The notes under the pieces were generated by a model, which did no database searches, was not told where the DNA came from, and was given only the letters and a program-made list of their open reading frames with translations. Made by a program: the position numbers and the translations under genes. Shown piece after piece: positions 33,689-46,500 of a stretch of DNA of 64,000 nucleotides. Origin of the DNA: Paramecium primaurelia (Eukaryota; Ciliophora; Oligohymenophorea; Peniculida; Parameciidae). Location: positions 137,143 through 201,142 of the forward strand of contig CAJJDM010000064.1 of the NCBI GenBank assembly GCA_905182975.1, in the 5' to 3' direction. How positions within the stretch are numbered: the stretch's first letter is position 1; each line of letters begins with the position of its first letter.

Positions 33689-36219
33689 ATGTTAATCATC
33701 ATTTTGTTAAATTTACAAATTGCAGTATACACGCGTTATGCAGCTACATAAATTAAAAATACTGCAACTTTTAAATAATTTAAAATTCATACAAGTGAAA
33801 CTACAGTATCAAGATCAGGACATTAAATTAATTTAGAATAAAGTCTTATATTAGAAATTAGAAAAGAAAATATAGATTAAGTTGATATTCAAATCTATGA
33901 TGAGGCAAATAAACACTTTAGAATACCATCAAGTCCTGTAATTGAATTCACTTATAACATAGCCTTTCAACTATAATGATGTGAAAGACCCTTAATTATA
34001 TGATCATTATGATTATGATATCAAAGTATCAGAAAATCCTATTGTAATATAAATTTAAAGAGATAATGCTACCATTTTTACATTAACTGATTTAATCTTT
34101 AGTGAAACATATATTGAATTCACTCATTTTCCATAAAATAAATAAATGTGGGGTTTAGGAGAAAGAAATTAAGTTGGATTTCGTTTCAGAGAAGGAATTT
34201 ATACTTTATATGCAAGAGATGAACCAAATATAATAGAAAATGGTAAGAGACCAGGAAAACATGTATATTCTAGTCATCCAGTCTTATTAAGTATGGAAGA
34301 AAGTGGTAAATTTAATGTTATGTTTTACAAAACAGCATCTCCAATGGATGTACATTATGAAGATGATAAAATGAAATTTATAACTATAGGAGGAATAATA
34401 AATATAAAATTATTCTTAGGTGATTCTTATCCAAGAACAGCAATTAAAAAATATCATCAATATTTAGGAGGTTGGATGCTTCCACCTTTTTGGGGATTTG
34501 GATTTCATTAATGTAGATGGGGATATAAAAATAGCAGTGTTTTAATAGATGTTGTACAATAATATTAGAAAAATCATATACCAATAGATATTATTTGGAC
34601 TGATCTTGATTATATGGATGATAGATAAATATTTTCTGTTGATAATCATAATTTTCCAAAGAAAGATTTTTAATACTTAAAAGGATTAGGTGTGAGATAT
34701 ATTCCATTGTTAGATGTTGCTGTTGGTGTAAAATATGGGACTCAAGATGAAGGTTATAAAAAAGGAACAGAATATGATATTTTTTTATATTCTCCATATA
34801 CAGGATATCGCTTTTAGGGTTATGTATGGCCAGGAGATTCCTATTTTCCTGATTTCTTTCATCCTAATATTAGTTAATATTGGAATGAAATGCATTAACA
34901 CTTATATGAATAAGTAGAATTTGATGGTCTATGGGTTGATATGAATGAACCAGCAAATTTTTGTGAAGGAGAATGCAATTGGAGAAATCATCATCGTGAT
35001 CATCCAAAAAGAGAAGATAAATTAAATAATGAAATCATCTTTCCATATATTCCAGGAGAAATACCATTAGCTAATAAAACATTACCTCCTCATTTATTAC
35101 ATCATGGGCAATATTTACATAAGGATGTTCATAATCTCTATGGAATAATGGATTCTTATTATACTTATTAAGCTCAAAAAGCTTTGGGGAAAGTACAACC
35201 ATTTCAGATTACTAGATCTACATTTCCAGGTACCGGTAAATATGCTTAACATTGGACAGGAGATAATGGAGCATCTTGGGATTTTCTTTATTTATCATTG
35301 GGACAAGTATTTTAATTTTAAATATTCGGAATTCCTATGGTTGGAGCTGATGTTTGTGGATTTATGGGTGATACAAATGATAAACTATGTTGTAGATGGA
35401 TCTAATTGGCCTTTTTTTATCCATTTTTTAGAAATCATAATAATGATTTATCTAAACCATAAGAATTCTACAAACTAGGATTTCATGTTGTTTAATCTGC
35501 ATAAAAAAATATACATTTAAGATATTCATTATTGAAATGGTTTTATTCAATTTTCATTCGAGAATAAAATCATGGTTCAAGTATATTATAATAAATAACT
35601 ATTAGTAATTAATCCCTTATTTTTCATATTCCCTGAGGATTATCTTACATATAGAGATTTTGTAATGGATACTTAATTGTTAATAGGAGAAGAATTAATG
35701 GGTGCCCCAATCCTTAATGAGGGAGTAACAAGAATAGCTTATTTCCCAGATTCAAATTGGTATGACCTGATTACTGGATTAGAATTAAAGGGTAAATAAG
35801 ATCATACTCTTTATTGTTCATACAATGAAATAGTACCAATATTTATTAGAAGTGGTTATTTAGTGATACAAAATACAAAAGAAATTATAAAAAATCTGAA
35901 ATCTTTAGATAATCATTATAGGATAATTGCAGCTCCAATAAATTAAGAAGCAAAAGGAGTATTTGCAGATATAGATGATTTTGAAGATGAAGAGAAAGCA
36001 CTAGTAGCTGAAATAATTAATATTAAATTATCAGTTGAAGAACAAAATATAAAGATTATGATTTCTTAAAGTCATTCAGAACTTATTATTGATGAGATAT
36101 TAATTTATGGATTAGAATGTACATATAATTAATGTTCTCCTGGGTATTATTAATATAACTCAGTATTCAAGGGTCCATTTAATTTGGGATAAGATAAAAC
36201 TGAATTAGTGTTAAATTGA
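33689..36219 (+). CDS. Secreted/ER alpha-glucosidase, glycoside hydrolase family 31
   Basis: About 810 residues. Signal peptide MLIIILLNLQIAVYTRYAAT, so it acts in ER, lysosome or outside. A 26-nt intron (GTAATTGAATTC...ACATAG) lies near 33940. Catalytic blocks: MWGLGERNQVGFR, GGWMLPPFWGFGFHQCRWGY, PIDIIWTDLDYMDD, the nucleophile in DGLWVDMNEPANF, and the acid/base region HWTGDNGASWDFLYLS, followed by FGIPMVGADVCGFMG. All key residues (Asp of WVDMNEP, Asp of WTGDN) are present. In the class of lysosomal/maltase-type GH31 enzymes; whether it is an ER glucosidase II catalytic subunit cannot be decided. Long C-terminal beta domains end ...DKTELVLN. Confidence 0.93.
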
Positions 36220-36290
36220 TGTATTTTTGTTCAATATTTAGATTTACTTTATAATTTGAAATGAAGATATTTTTATTAAATAAATATATA

Positions 36291-37939
36291 TCATCTTTTA
36301 TGATGTTTTTTATGATGTCTTTCCTTTTTATGTCTATGTTTTTTGTGTTTCTTTCTTTTAGATCTACTTCTACTAGAATCTGAAGATGAATCAGATGATG
36401 AATCACTATCAGAATCAGATGAACTACTAGATTCAGGTACTTTTTATTTGATTTCAACTGGTTTTGTAATTGTTGGTTAAATCAATTAAGGTTGTTATTA
36501 GATTTATTATTATTGTTATTGAGTTGGTTATGGTATTTATTCAGATATTCCCCATCTCAATTCTTCTTAAAACTTTTCAACATAAGCATAATCAACTAAT
36601 TTTATTTTGAGTTTTTCATTTTTATACTCAAATACCTTATTTCTATCATTAATTAATCTTTTAGCATCTCTATCATTTTCATATCTAACAAATGCTACAT
36701 TTCTGGTATTACCTGTTTGACGATCAATTGGAATTTTCAATTCTTTTATTTTACCTTCTTTTCTAAATAATTCCATTAATTCTAAATGACTAGCTTTTTC
36801 AGGTAAATTCTTTATTAGAATTGTATCTTCTATAGCTCCAGATAATGTTGCCTTTAATTCTTCTTAACTCATCTTCCCTTTATTTATGCGTTCCAATTAT
36901 CTTACGTCATTACGCAATTTTTCTATTTTATCTTTCAACCACTTCTTACAATCATCATAAGATATTAACACTTAATATATTCTAGTACTCTTAGCAAATT
37001 TAATTTTATCTTCATTAGCTAATACTACTGGTAAATGAGATTCAACAAATTATTCATTATGAAAAGTACCTCCCTTTGAACCCAAATCAACTAAACATAC
37101 TTATGATTAATTATTCACAAAAATGGCTGCATGTCTTCTAGAAATAGAAGGATGAGCTAAATGAACATGATTTCTTTAATGAGATCCAAAATATAAGAAT
37201 GCTGAATGTTTCATTTCTATTTTAGGTAAATTCTCTCCCTCTAATATATAATTAATTTATTATTTACCTTTCAAAACCTTCAATTCCACCTTAGGAATCA
37301 TTTTTGATTCTTATTCAATTGGAAATGTCATTAATAACCATTTGTCTTAATCTTCATAATTATTAATGTCAGTTCTGATTTGTTCAAGCAATCTTCCTAT
37401 TTAATTCTAACCCTTTCCATCTACTACTCCCCAATACTAATTGCTTGGAGTAGAATGTGTAAAAGTATGAATTAATTAATAGTTATTTGTGGCTCTTAAT
37501 GAATCTCTAATATCTGCATTTCTTCTGAACTTATCTCTTAACAATACTTCCATTATTCTTAGTCTTTATTTTGTCCAATGTGGTGGATCATCTATATGTT
37601 GAGCTATCTAATAAACTTCCTAAACTGATTATGCCTATTACACTTTAAAAAATATATTTACATTCACAAATTTCTATCTCATCTCCTCATCCTAAGTTCT
37701 TGCAGATTAATATGCAGCATATACAGAATTATAAATCAATCCCTATATTAATTAATTTACTCTTCTACCTAATAATAAACTGCACATGGATATTCATTAG
37801 CCAAAAATTCAAATTGATCTGTAAAAGATTCAATTCTTTCCATTCTCTATTTTCGAAACAGAAAGTCAGCCTGCTCTTCATATCTCTAGAGCTCAGCTTA
37901 AAATTAGGCATTCTTCTCCATTTAAGCAAAAAGAGACAT
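36291..37939 (-). CDS. NADAR-FHA-RRM fusion with RS/His-rich tail
   Basis: About 530 residues starting MSLFAQMEKNAQFQAELQRY. Domain 1 (about 40-190): FLANEYPCAVYYQGLIYNSV then YAAYQSARTQDEE, RIMEVLLRDKFRRNADIRDS, ATNNYQLIHTFTHSTPSNQY and YWGVVDGKGQNQIGRLLEQI; this is the NADAR (YbiA/DUF1768) pattern 'FLSNFYPxPVExxGxxYxSxEHAYQAAK ... YWGxGxxGKGxNxLGxLLMxxR'. The family glutamate of 'EHAYQA' reads Tyr-Ala here. Domain 2 (about 235-330): FHA, LAHPSISRRHAAIFVNNQSQ and LVDLGSKGGTFHNEQ. Domain 3 (about 385-465): RRM, DTILIKNLPEKASHLELMEL and RNVAFVRYENDRDAKRLI. Tail: Ser/Asp/Arg run then Lys/His repeats. Two introns (26 and 27 nt) lie in domain 1. Family NADAR enzymes remove ADP-ribose from guanine; here binding, not cleavage, may be the job. 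Confidence 0.82.
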
Positions 37940-38116
37940 CCTAATAAATATTTTATAATAATATTTATTGTATTAATGATATTTTTCATTGATTTTTTCT
38001 TTAATTTAAAGAATATTTATGTTAAATATATATATAATAGGATGTTAAATCGAATATCTAAATATGCCTTTTCAAATATTTATTAATTTTAATAAAACAA
38101 TTATATTATAAATATT

Positions 38117-38988
38117 ATGGAGTGGATTATAGAGTCTCCTCATACAGGAAGAACATATACTTCTATTAAAATTATTGGAGAAGGAGAGTATGGAACTGTA
38201 TGGCTTACTTAAAGAGATGATTAAAGTATTTTGTTTTACATTTTCTAGATCTTTTTGCTTGTAAATTATTAAAACCTAAGTTTGCTTTATGGAGTATAGA
38301 AAAAAGTAAGAAATTTGAAGAAAGAGCATAATAGGAAATATAAACTCTAATCAAAAGTACTCATGTTAATGTAGTCAGATATGAAGACTGCTTTTAGAAA
38401 GAAAATGGAGGTAAAATTGATAGATACATTATATCTGAATATTGTGAAGGTGATACTTTAAAAACATTATTGGATGCGAAAGGAAGATTAAGCGAAAATG
38501 AAGCTTTTTCAATTATAATACAATTAGCTGATGGATTAAAATATATGCATAATTAAAAAATTATTCATAGAGATATTAAGCCTGCTAATATTATGTTTAA
38601 ATAAGGAGTCCCTAAATATATAGATTTTGGATTTGCAAAATATATTGAAGAATAAAAAGTAGATCAAATTTAAACTGTTGATGTAGGATCTCCATAGTAT
38701 ATGGCTCCTGAATTACTAGAAGAAAGTGGCTATTACGATTAAAGAGTCGATGTTTGGGCCTTAGGGATTATATTTTATTAGATGTTAGTTGGCCATTTTC
38801 CATGGAATATCAATTAGGCTAACACATAATAAATGATCTTAAATATTATTATGGAAGATGAAAGCATCAATTTTCCAACTGAGATTGAAATTTCAGAGAA
38901 ACTAAAAGATATTATCACTGAAATGTTGTAATTTGATTATGAAGCTAGAATAGATAGCAATAAATTATTTATGATGTTATAAAATTGA
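38117..38988 (+). CDS. Serine/threonine protein kinase, ULK/CAMK-like
   Basis: About 280 residues, almost only kinase domain. IIGEGEYGTVWLT glycine loop, then after a 23-nt intron LFACKLLKPKFALW with the ATP Lys, YIISEYCEGDTLKTLL, IHRDIKPANIMFK, IDFGFAKYI (DFG intact), GSPQYMAPELLEESGYYDQR, VDVWALGIIFYQMLVGHFPW (with the Trp/Gly/Pro C-lobe blocks). The 'GSPQYMAPELL' and 'ADGLKYMH' style resembles ULK/ATG1-like ciliate kinases. A complete, active-looking kinase. Its stop is three bases from the convergent RTF1 stop. Confidence 0.9.
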
Positions 38989-38991
38989 TAA

Positions 38992-40364
38992 TCATTCCAG
39001 AATCATCATTTTATCTATTATATTATCAATTGGAAGTTCCCTATTATGCATATTAAGGATTTTGGCTTTAAATTATTCACTCCCTTCTATTGTTTTTATA
39101 TTTGGATACTGCCTAATATATTTTTAATCTAATTATTTCTAATGATCATGATTAATAGAAAATTTAGCATTTTATTGGTTTTATTTTATCACTTATTATT
39201 ATTCTATTTATTAAGGTTATTTTTTTGATGGTTCGACTCTTTGACTTTAATGCTCTTTAAATTATTTGAGGAGTTATTCTATTTTTTTAAGTTCTTCATT
39301 CAAATGCATATTCTCTTCAGCCTTTTCTCTATTTTATCTTTAGTATCTCAAGATTTTACTAGTTTCTTCTTATTTTAATTATTTTTTTTCAGTTTCACCT
39401 TCTCCAGGATCTTATATATCAGCTATGAATTCCTCTCCTTATTCAATCATGGATTTGTTTGTAGAAATAAGATTTTTGATAAAATTTTAGTAAACTGGCA
39501 AATCTCTAAAATGAATATTAGATTTAGGATTTTATATCCATTTAGTTAGATTGTAATTAATTCTTTCTTTAATTTGATCATCTGTTAATTTGGATGTCGA
39601 CTTAATAATATCTCTAATTAAAATTAATTAATGATATTTTACCTTTCTTTTTTTTATAGAAATTCCTTACTTGGTATTTGAATTCCATTTTCTTCACATC
39701 TTTTTTACCATACTACAAATTCTTATTTTTAAATTTATTGATTAGAAATAAGAGTAATATGTCTTAATTTAGCTTCCTTTACTTCTCCAAATTATAATTT
39801 AAGCAATTTGTATGTTTGAGTCTATTCTAATTAATAGGATTTCTCTCCTTCAACAACAGCCAAAACTTAAGCAATTGCATAACTTTATTCTTTTCTTCTG
39901 ATGAGATTGGGTTCATTTATTTTAACAAAAGATCCTTCAATAACATTATCACAATAATGCTTCATCAAAAGATAATAAATTTGATCTCTTTTGAGTTATG
40001 CATTTTAGATTAATTTAAAATAATTATCCAATTATTCATTATTTGGTTCTGCCATGATAGGTTTCTCTTCTATTTTTTACTCAAATTGTGGCTCTTCTTT
40101 TTGAAATTCATTTTCAGATTGTAAAGAGTCAGAGGATTCTGAATCACTAGAAATCTTTTCTAGATTGACTTTTTAAGTCTAAGGATTTTATGTTTAAGAA
40201 CTTTATAAAAGAATTGATCTTTTATATTCTTCTTCTTCTTTTTATTTTCTAATTTCAGCCCAAGCCTTTTCTTTTTCTAACTCTGTTTTAGCCTTCAGAA
40301 ACATTTATTACTGAGCTAAAGTCATTTCTTCGAACTGATAAGGAAGATTTTACTATTTAGACAT
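38992..40364 (-). CDS. RTF1: RTF1-like Paf1-complex subunit (Plus3 domain)
   Basis: About 450 residues. N-terminal coiled, acidic region (KEKAWAEIRKQKEEEEYKRS) then the Plus3 domain: NVIEGSFVKINEPNLIRRKE, SYAIAQVLAVVEGEKSYQLE, YKLLKLQFGEVKEAKLRHIT, LISNQQIQKQEFVVWQKRCE (family: V.g.fVri..g......Y.v..I..v.eg...Y.l.......L.l..g.....i..vSn..fte.Ew). The C-terminal part has a helical RTF1-type tail (IKERINYNLTKWIQNPK; EELKKIEQLLKQ) ending in a Gln/Asn-rich segment. Plus3 binds phosphorylated SPT5 in transcription elongation. Shorter than yeast Rtf1 but the domain order fits. Short introns near 39655. Its start lies 15 bp downstream of the next minus-strand gene. Confidence 0.85.
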
Positions 40365-40379
40365 TATTAATAATAATAA

Positions 40380-42097
40380 TCATTTTTTATTTGGTTTATT
40401 TAACTTCTTAGCATTCTTATCTTTAGCTTAAGCTCCATATTTTTATTTTAATTTGGCTGTTACTTCTTAATCAATATCATCTTCTATTTCACCATCACTA
40501 ACATCATCATCTTCTTTATCTTGAATTCTAACTCTAATATTTCTACTAACATTTTCTGGTTTAATGTCTATTATTAATAATACAAATATAAACTGTTATC
40601 TCTTAAATTCAAATTAATGAATTAATCAATATGTTCTTTATTGAAATCTTTCCAAGTCTATTTGAAATCTTATGCACGATAAGATGCATCATTCTTAATT
40701 AATTATAAAACAAGTTTCATTTTTTCAACAACCTAAGATAAACCATCAACTAATTTTTCATCAGATATAACAATATTAGGTTTTCCTTCTAATTTAAAGA
40801 ATTCCAATTTCTCATACAAATGTTCAATACCAGCCTTTACATTAACTAATATTTTTTAAACTCTCTCATATTTTAATTTAGTTCTTTCACATTTATTAAT
40901 AGCATTATTAACATTGTTTTCAATCTAATAATATATAAAATATTAAATTTACTTCATCAATTTATTTTCTTGTTAAAGCCTCTCCTCCTTCATACTTTAA
41001 ATCATTCAAATGATCTCTCAATTTCTATCTTTCAGTTATTAATTATTCTATTTTATCTTAATATTCTCCTTTAAGATCACTCAAAGATTTGCTAGTCTCA
41101 TCTTAACTAGTAAACTTTTAAATGATATCATTAACATCTCTAAATCCAGTAGCTTCTTTTAATTTATGAAATGCTTCTTCATAATCAGCCAACTTTTATT
41201 TCTAGATATTTGTATCCACATTAGGATTAGATGATTCTTAAATAGGAATATTTGAAGTATTATATTCTACTTAAGTTTAAACATTATCCTTTTCTCTTTT
41301 TTCCAATTTCTATATCACTTTTTCTCTCTCTTCAATTGCTTTTCTCTTTGCATCTAAATATGTCTTTCTTAATTCTCTCACTGCTGCTTTTTTATGTTCA
41401 TATTTCTTTAACTCAGCTTAAGCCAACTCTTTTGCATGTGTAGCATCATGAGCCAATAATAATAATTCTTCATAATCATGTTCCTTTCCTTTTAATGATC
41501 TTTCAATAGCTGCTAATTAATTATCATATCCAACTCTTTCTTCTTTCAATCTCTTTACTATTTATTCATATGTTTTTCTAATTGATTATGCTTCATTATA
41601 TTTTATCATCACTTTATCTAAGTTATTTTCTAAAATTCGAATTTATCGCATCAAAGGTGATTCTTCTGGAACTCCAAATTTAGTGTCACTTACTTCATTC
41701 AATTTATCTTGTAATTAAATCAATCTTTCTTTTTTGGCTTTTGTTAAGTGTTTAGCATCATCTAATTTACGTCTCCAATAATTCTCATCTTTTATGTCTC
41801 CAGACCAAGATATGAATGCCCCTTATGTCTTTGCTAAAGAAGCACTTGCACCCTACTATTTGCTAACTCATATACTCTTTTATTTGCAATTAACTCATCT
41901 TACAGTTTCTTTAAATCCCTATTCTCTTTTTTTAATTGTTCAATGATTTCATTGTTCTTACGCTTAGTCTCTTCAGCATTATTATAAAAATTCTTTCTAT
42001 CAGCATCAAGAAGTCCAGACTTTTTTATTTAATGTTCTAATTCCTCCTCAATTGAACGTATATTTTATTAACTCTTTGCTGTTTGAACCCTTGACAT
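40380..42097 (-). CDS. Outer dynein arm docking complex coiled-coil protein (CCDC63/CCDC114 type)
   Basis: About 545 residues, mostly coiled coil. Starts MSRVQTAKSQQNIRSIEEEL and has the ODAD/ODA1 style segment KKSGLLDADRKNFYNNAEET then KRKNNEIIEQLKKENRDLKK (family: 'E.E.Y.r.l...dgDRkaYyest...lrkqk.eIe.L.keN..L'). Later RRKLDDAKHLTKAKKERLIQ, PLMRQIRILENNLDKVMIKY and RLKEERVGYDNQLAAIERSL, which matches 'iR.LEnrLDKalvkfNea...I..LR.ERv.fdn.y..lE'. A 23-nt intron separates ANKR from GASASLAK. C-terminus is Lys-rich. In cilia this complex anchors outer dynein arms to doublet microtubules. Confidence 0.82.
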
Positions 42098-42155
42098 ATT
42101 TAATTAAATTTATAAACATTTATTTTTTATTCATATTTCATTCAACTATATCTTA

Positions 42156-42671
42156 ATGGGAACTCTCTACTCTATATTATTTGATACTCCCCCATTAATT
42201 TTGATGATTGGTTTACCTAAATCTGGAAAAAGAACTTTATTAAATTAAATTTCTTTTAAATTCAAAAATACTTAAATATATACAGGAGACTTAATAACAG
42301 CATTAAAGTATTCTAAATTTAATTTTCTTTGTTTCCATAATATAAATAACAACTCAATCCAAAATCATTTGAATCCTGTTTTTAATAAAATAGATGCTCT
42401 TATCTTTGTAGTCGATTCATCAAATTTGGCAGATATAAAAAATGCTCATATATTATTGTAATCTTAATTAAAATAACTAAATGAAATACCATTCCTACTT
42501 ATTATAAATAAATATAATCTAGCATAAATAACAATATAAGAAATTGTTATATAGTTTGAACTAATTAAATTGAGATAACCATGGTTTGTTAAGACAGTTG
42601 GATCTGAAATATCAGATACAGAAACAGCTTTACAATGGCTTTATGATTAAATTTATAATATTAAAAAATGA
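42156..42671 (+). CDS. Divergent ARF-like GTPase (copy A)
   Basis: 171 residues in one exon, MGTLYSILFDTPPLILMIGL with a Gly-2 that could be myristoylated. The P-loop reads GLPKSGKRTLL (Lys and Ser/Gly kept, Thr replaced by Arg then Thr). Switch regions are shortened: no WDxGGQ is visible, the segment NFLCFHNINNN takes its place. The NKxD motif reads INKYNL. Ends ...WLYDQIYNIKK. Probably a degenerate relative of the neighbour gene 110 bp downstream; nucleotide binding is plausible, GTP hydrolysis doubtful. Confidence 0.7.
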
Positions 42672-42779
42672 AATTCAAATTTATTATACTTATTCAAAAT
42701 ATTAAATTCCTTGTAGGAAAATGTAGAATGGTTAAAATCAAATTCAAAACTATATATAATTTCAAAAAATATTAAAATT

Positions 42780-43298
42780 ATGGGAAATTTATTTACAACT
42801 AATTAAAATGTTTAAAAGTCTAACCTAATTATGATAGGCTTAGATAATGCTGGAAAAACTACAATTTTGTATAAATTAAATCCAAAAAAAATAGTAACAT
42901 TTATTCCAAGGATTGGATTTAATGTAGAAAAACTTTAATTAAAATAATGTGAAATTTTTGCCTGGGATATAGGAGGATCAGATCCAAGATTATAAGTTTA
43001 TTGTCCAGATGATTTAACTTATAATGGAATAATTATTGTAATTGATAGCTCTGACAAAGAGAGAATGATATGTACAATCGAAGATTTTCATAAGCTATTG
43101 AGTATTGAAAAATTTAAAGACTTGCCTATTTTATTATTTGCAAATAAAAAAGATCTTGCTTAAGTGAACATAAAAGAAATTGCGAGTGAGTTTATGCTTG
43201 AAAAATTACCTTAAAATTGGCATATTCAACCTTGTTGTGCCCCTACAGGTGAAGGAATTTAAGAAGGACTTAAATGGATGTAATAATAGCATAAGTGA
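42780..43298 (+). CDS. ARF-like small GTPase (copy B)
   Basis: 172 residues in one exon: MGNLFTTNQNVQKSNLIMIG with Gly-2 (myristoylation site) and the P-loop GLDNAGKTTILYKL intact. Switch I Thr is present in FIPRIGFNVEKL (family: PTIGFNVE, here Ile-Pro-Arg-Ile). Switch II reads WDIGGSDPRLQVYC where the family has WDVGGQDKIRPLW, so the catalytic Gln is Ser. NKxD is FANKKDL and the last guanine motif CCAPTGEGI replaces the usual CAT-GEGL nearly unchanged. ARF/ARL proteins govern membrane traffic or cilia. Confidence 0.88.
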
Positions 43299-43536
43299 AT
43301 TATAAATTTAGTATTATTTAATAATTCACTTGCTATATTATAATTTATTATTTTTCAAAGAGAGTAATAGTTAAACAGAAAAAATGTTACATTTAAAAAT
43401 TAAATTCAATTCTTTCTTCTTATGATATTATTTTAATATTGGTTTAAGTGTTAAGTTAAAATATTGTGAGAGCATTCTTAAATAATAAAGAGTTTATCAG
43501 TTGAAAGCTCAATAAAATTTATTTAAAATTTGAATA

Positions 43537-46500
43537 ATGAGCCGCGGCAATGAATTAGACGAATTGCTTTTCAAAAGAAGAGATTAAAACTAGAAATAGG
43601 GTGAAGATTTGAAATAGATTATAGAGAATATTCCTTATCCTCATGCAGATATAACAATAACTTCTTATAGTGAATTCTCTGATAACACACCATAAAAATA
43701 TCTCCATAAATTAGTGCATACAGAAAATACTGAAATTTAACCTCAAAAGGTTAGACGACATCGAACTTAAGTAGATGCTTATGCAACTGATAGTGAAGTT
43801 GAATAAAGAGAATTGAAATCTTAAAAAGTAGATTAAAAAAGAAAACCTCTTCAATAATAACCAATAAACCAATAGGAAATTAAACCTCCTTTAGTACCTC
43901 AATAATAATAATAGCAATTATAAGATTTCTATGCATCAGGAGGATCTTATTTAGAATCAATGACTCCATAACGAATGAATAAGATTGTAGATTGGTCAAA
44001 ATAACATGTTACACCAGGTGATGCTAAAAATATCTTTCCTTAAGTAATAGCTCCTAGTATTGAATTTTCGAATGAAAACTCTCTATCTCTTTAATTTAAA
44101 AATGTTGATTTAGAACCAAAGAAACCATAAATTCTGTCTCATTAGAATCAAAATAATTAAAATTCTCGTTTAGAGAATAGAGTATGGGAAAAATAGAAAA
44201 GATATATGGAAAGTGAAATATAAGGGATAAAGAAATAATAAAGGAAATTGGAAAATGAAAATTTAGTATTAGCATAAAAATTAGAAGAATAAGAAGAAAT
44301 GACAAAATTGTTATAAGAAAAACATAAGGATTATTCATGTTTAGAAATATTAAGAGGTAAATATTTGGAAATGGCAAAGTAGTAAATGAAATAACTTAAG
44401 TAATAATTGGAATTGAAAGATTAGAAATTAAAAGACTTAAATGAATAAACAAAAGGAATGATAGAAAATGAAAAAAGAATGTAAGAGGCCATAGAATTAG
44501 AATTAAGAGAATTACATGCTTAATTAGAAATAAAAGATCAAATGGTTAGAGCACTTAAAAATTAATAAAATAATGAAGATAATGAAAGATAAAAAGCTTT
44601 ATAAGAATATGAAAAAACAATGAGTGATGGCAATAAATTTATTGCAAAATTGAAAAGCTAAATTGAAACATAAATGAAAGCTTTAGAAGAGAAAGAATCA
44701 ATAATTACATCATAAGATGCTTAAATTTAAAATTTATAAGTCAGATTATTAAAAGAAGCAGAATACAGAAAATAAGATGAAAAAGTAATTAATGAATTCA
44801 AATCTAAAGAATCATTACTCTATTAATAAGTGACTGGTAATACAATGCCAGAAGTACATAATAGGGCTATGGAAGAACTTTAAGCAGAATGTATAAATTA
44901 AAAGATTTTAATTTCTTAACTTTAAAATTAATTAACATAATAGATGTAGATGCATTAATTATAACATATTAATTCGAATTCTTATAAGGAATGTGAGTAA
45001 TGCAAGTTATGTAAAGATGAATTAGCAAATATTATATAAGAATGTTCTTTAGAAGAGGAAGCTAAAACTATAGATGCAAATTAAAGTATTGCTCAAATTG
45101 CAAGAGAAGTTGTTACTCTATTATTAACTAAGTAAAGGGAATAAATAGATCATGCCTTTTTATAATATGAAGAATAAATAAAAGAGTAAGCATAATAAAT
45201 TGATTATTTTAAAGAATAAAATGATGAAGTTATGTAAGAAAATTAAAAGATTTCTGATTAAATTTAAATGGTTTTGGAAAAGAAAGAAGAATAGGAATAA
45301 TAAATATTTGAAGAATATGAAAAACTTAGATAAATTAATTAAAATATATTATCTGAGAATAAAACACTTAAATTAGAATTGGAATAACTTAAATTATAAA
45401 TTAGAAATGGAACTTAAGCTCATTCTAATGAAATTTAGTAATTAAAACATGAAATTCAAGTTAATAAATAAACAATCTTATAAGCTAAATAAAATGAAAC
45501 AAAATTAGTTGTTTAATAAAGCTAATTAAAGAGTGAAGAAAAGATGTTGATTAATTAAGAAATGGAAAATATGAAAACTGAATTTTAAAATTAAATATAA
45601 GAATTATATAATAAACTTCATAATTAAGATGAATAAATTTAAGAATTAACTAAGGAATTATATTCAAAAAAAAAATAAATTGATGAAATGTAATAATAAT
45701 AATAATCATCTATCAAAAAGTAAAGGAAAGAAAAAGATTAAAAAGAAACTAAAGAATAAAATTAACTAAAAACTTATGCTTAATAATTAAGTGATCTTAA
45801 TGATGAGAAAAGCAAATTATTATAAAAAATATAACATTTAGAATAATAATAAAATTATTAAAACAAAAAATTGGATGAAGAGAAACATGATAAAATGGAA
45901 AAATTAAATTAATAAATTAAAGAAAAAGATAAAAAGAATATAGATCTTTATAATTAAAACAGAAATCTTTAAACTTTATAAAAAGAACTTGATGATTAAA
46001 TTTCATCAATGAAAGAAGAAATTGAAAAATAAAAAAAATAAATTTAACTTAAAAATTCAGAAATCAAATAGTTATTAGAATAAAATAAATAATTATAAGA
46101 TAAAAATTAAGAAATTAATAATAGATTAAGTCTTTTATAATAATAAATGAATTAATTTGAAAATGAAATTAAACATTATGAATAAAGTCCTTAAATACCA
46201 GAAAAATTAAGATCCTAGGCTTCTGTCAGAAGTTTTGATAAAACTCCTCATGCAGTCATTGAATTAGTTGAAGGATTCAATCAATATTAATAGGAATTTT
46301 TTCATTTAAAAAAAATGTTTACTGAAAAATTAAAGGCTTAAGAATAAGTAATTCATTTTATTTATATAGAATTTATTATCTTTATAATAAACTAATCAGT
46401 AAATTTCATAATAAAATCTTAAATTGATTCAAGAAAATAATGCTTTAAAGGATGAAATAACTTAAGCTAGTCATGGTAAACATTTTGAAGATAGAGGATC

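Noticed and set aside
36179..36457. Minus-strand open frame reading His/Lys/Asn-rich peptide
   Set aside because: Shifted frame of the Lys/His-rich tail of the NADAR fusion.
37700..38086. 128-codon open frame on the plus strand
   Set aside because: It lies opposite the start of the NADAR fusion gene, whose reading gives conserved domain blocks; this frame gives only Ile/Leu/Phe-rich sequence.
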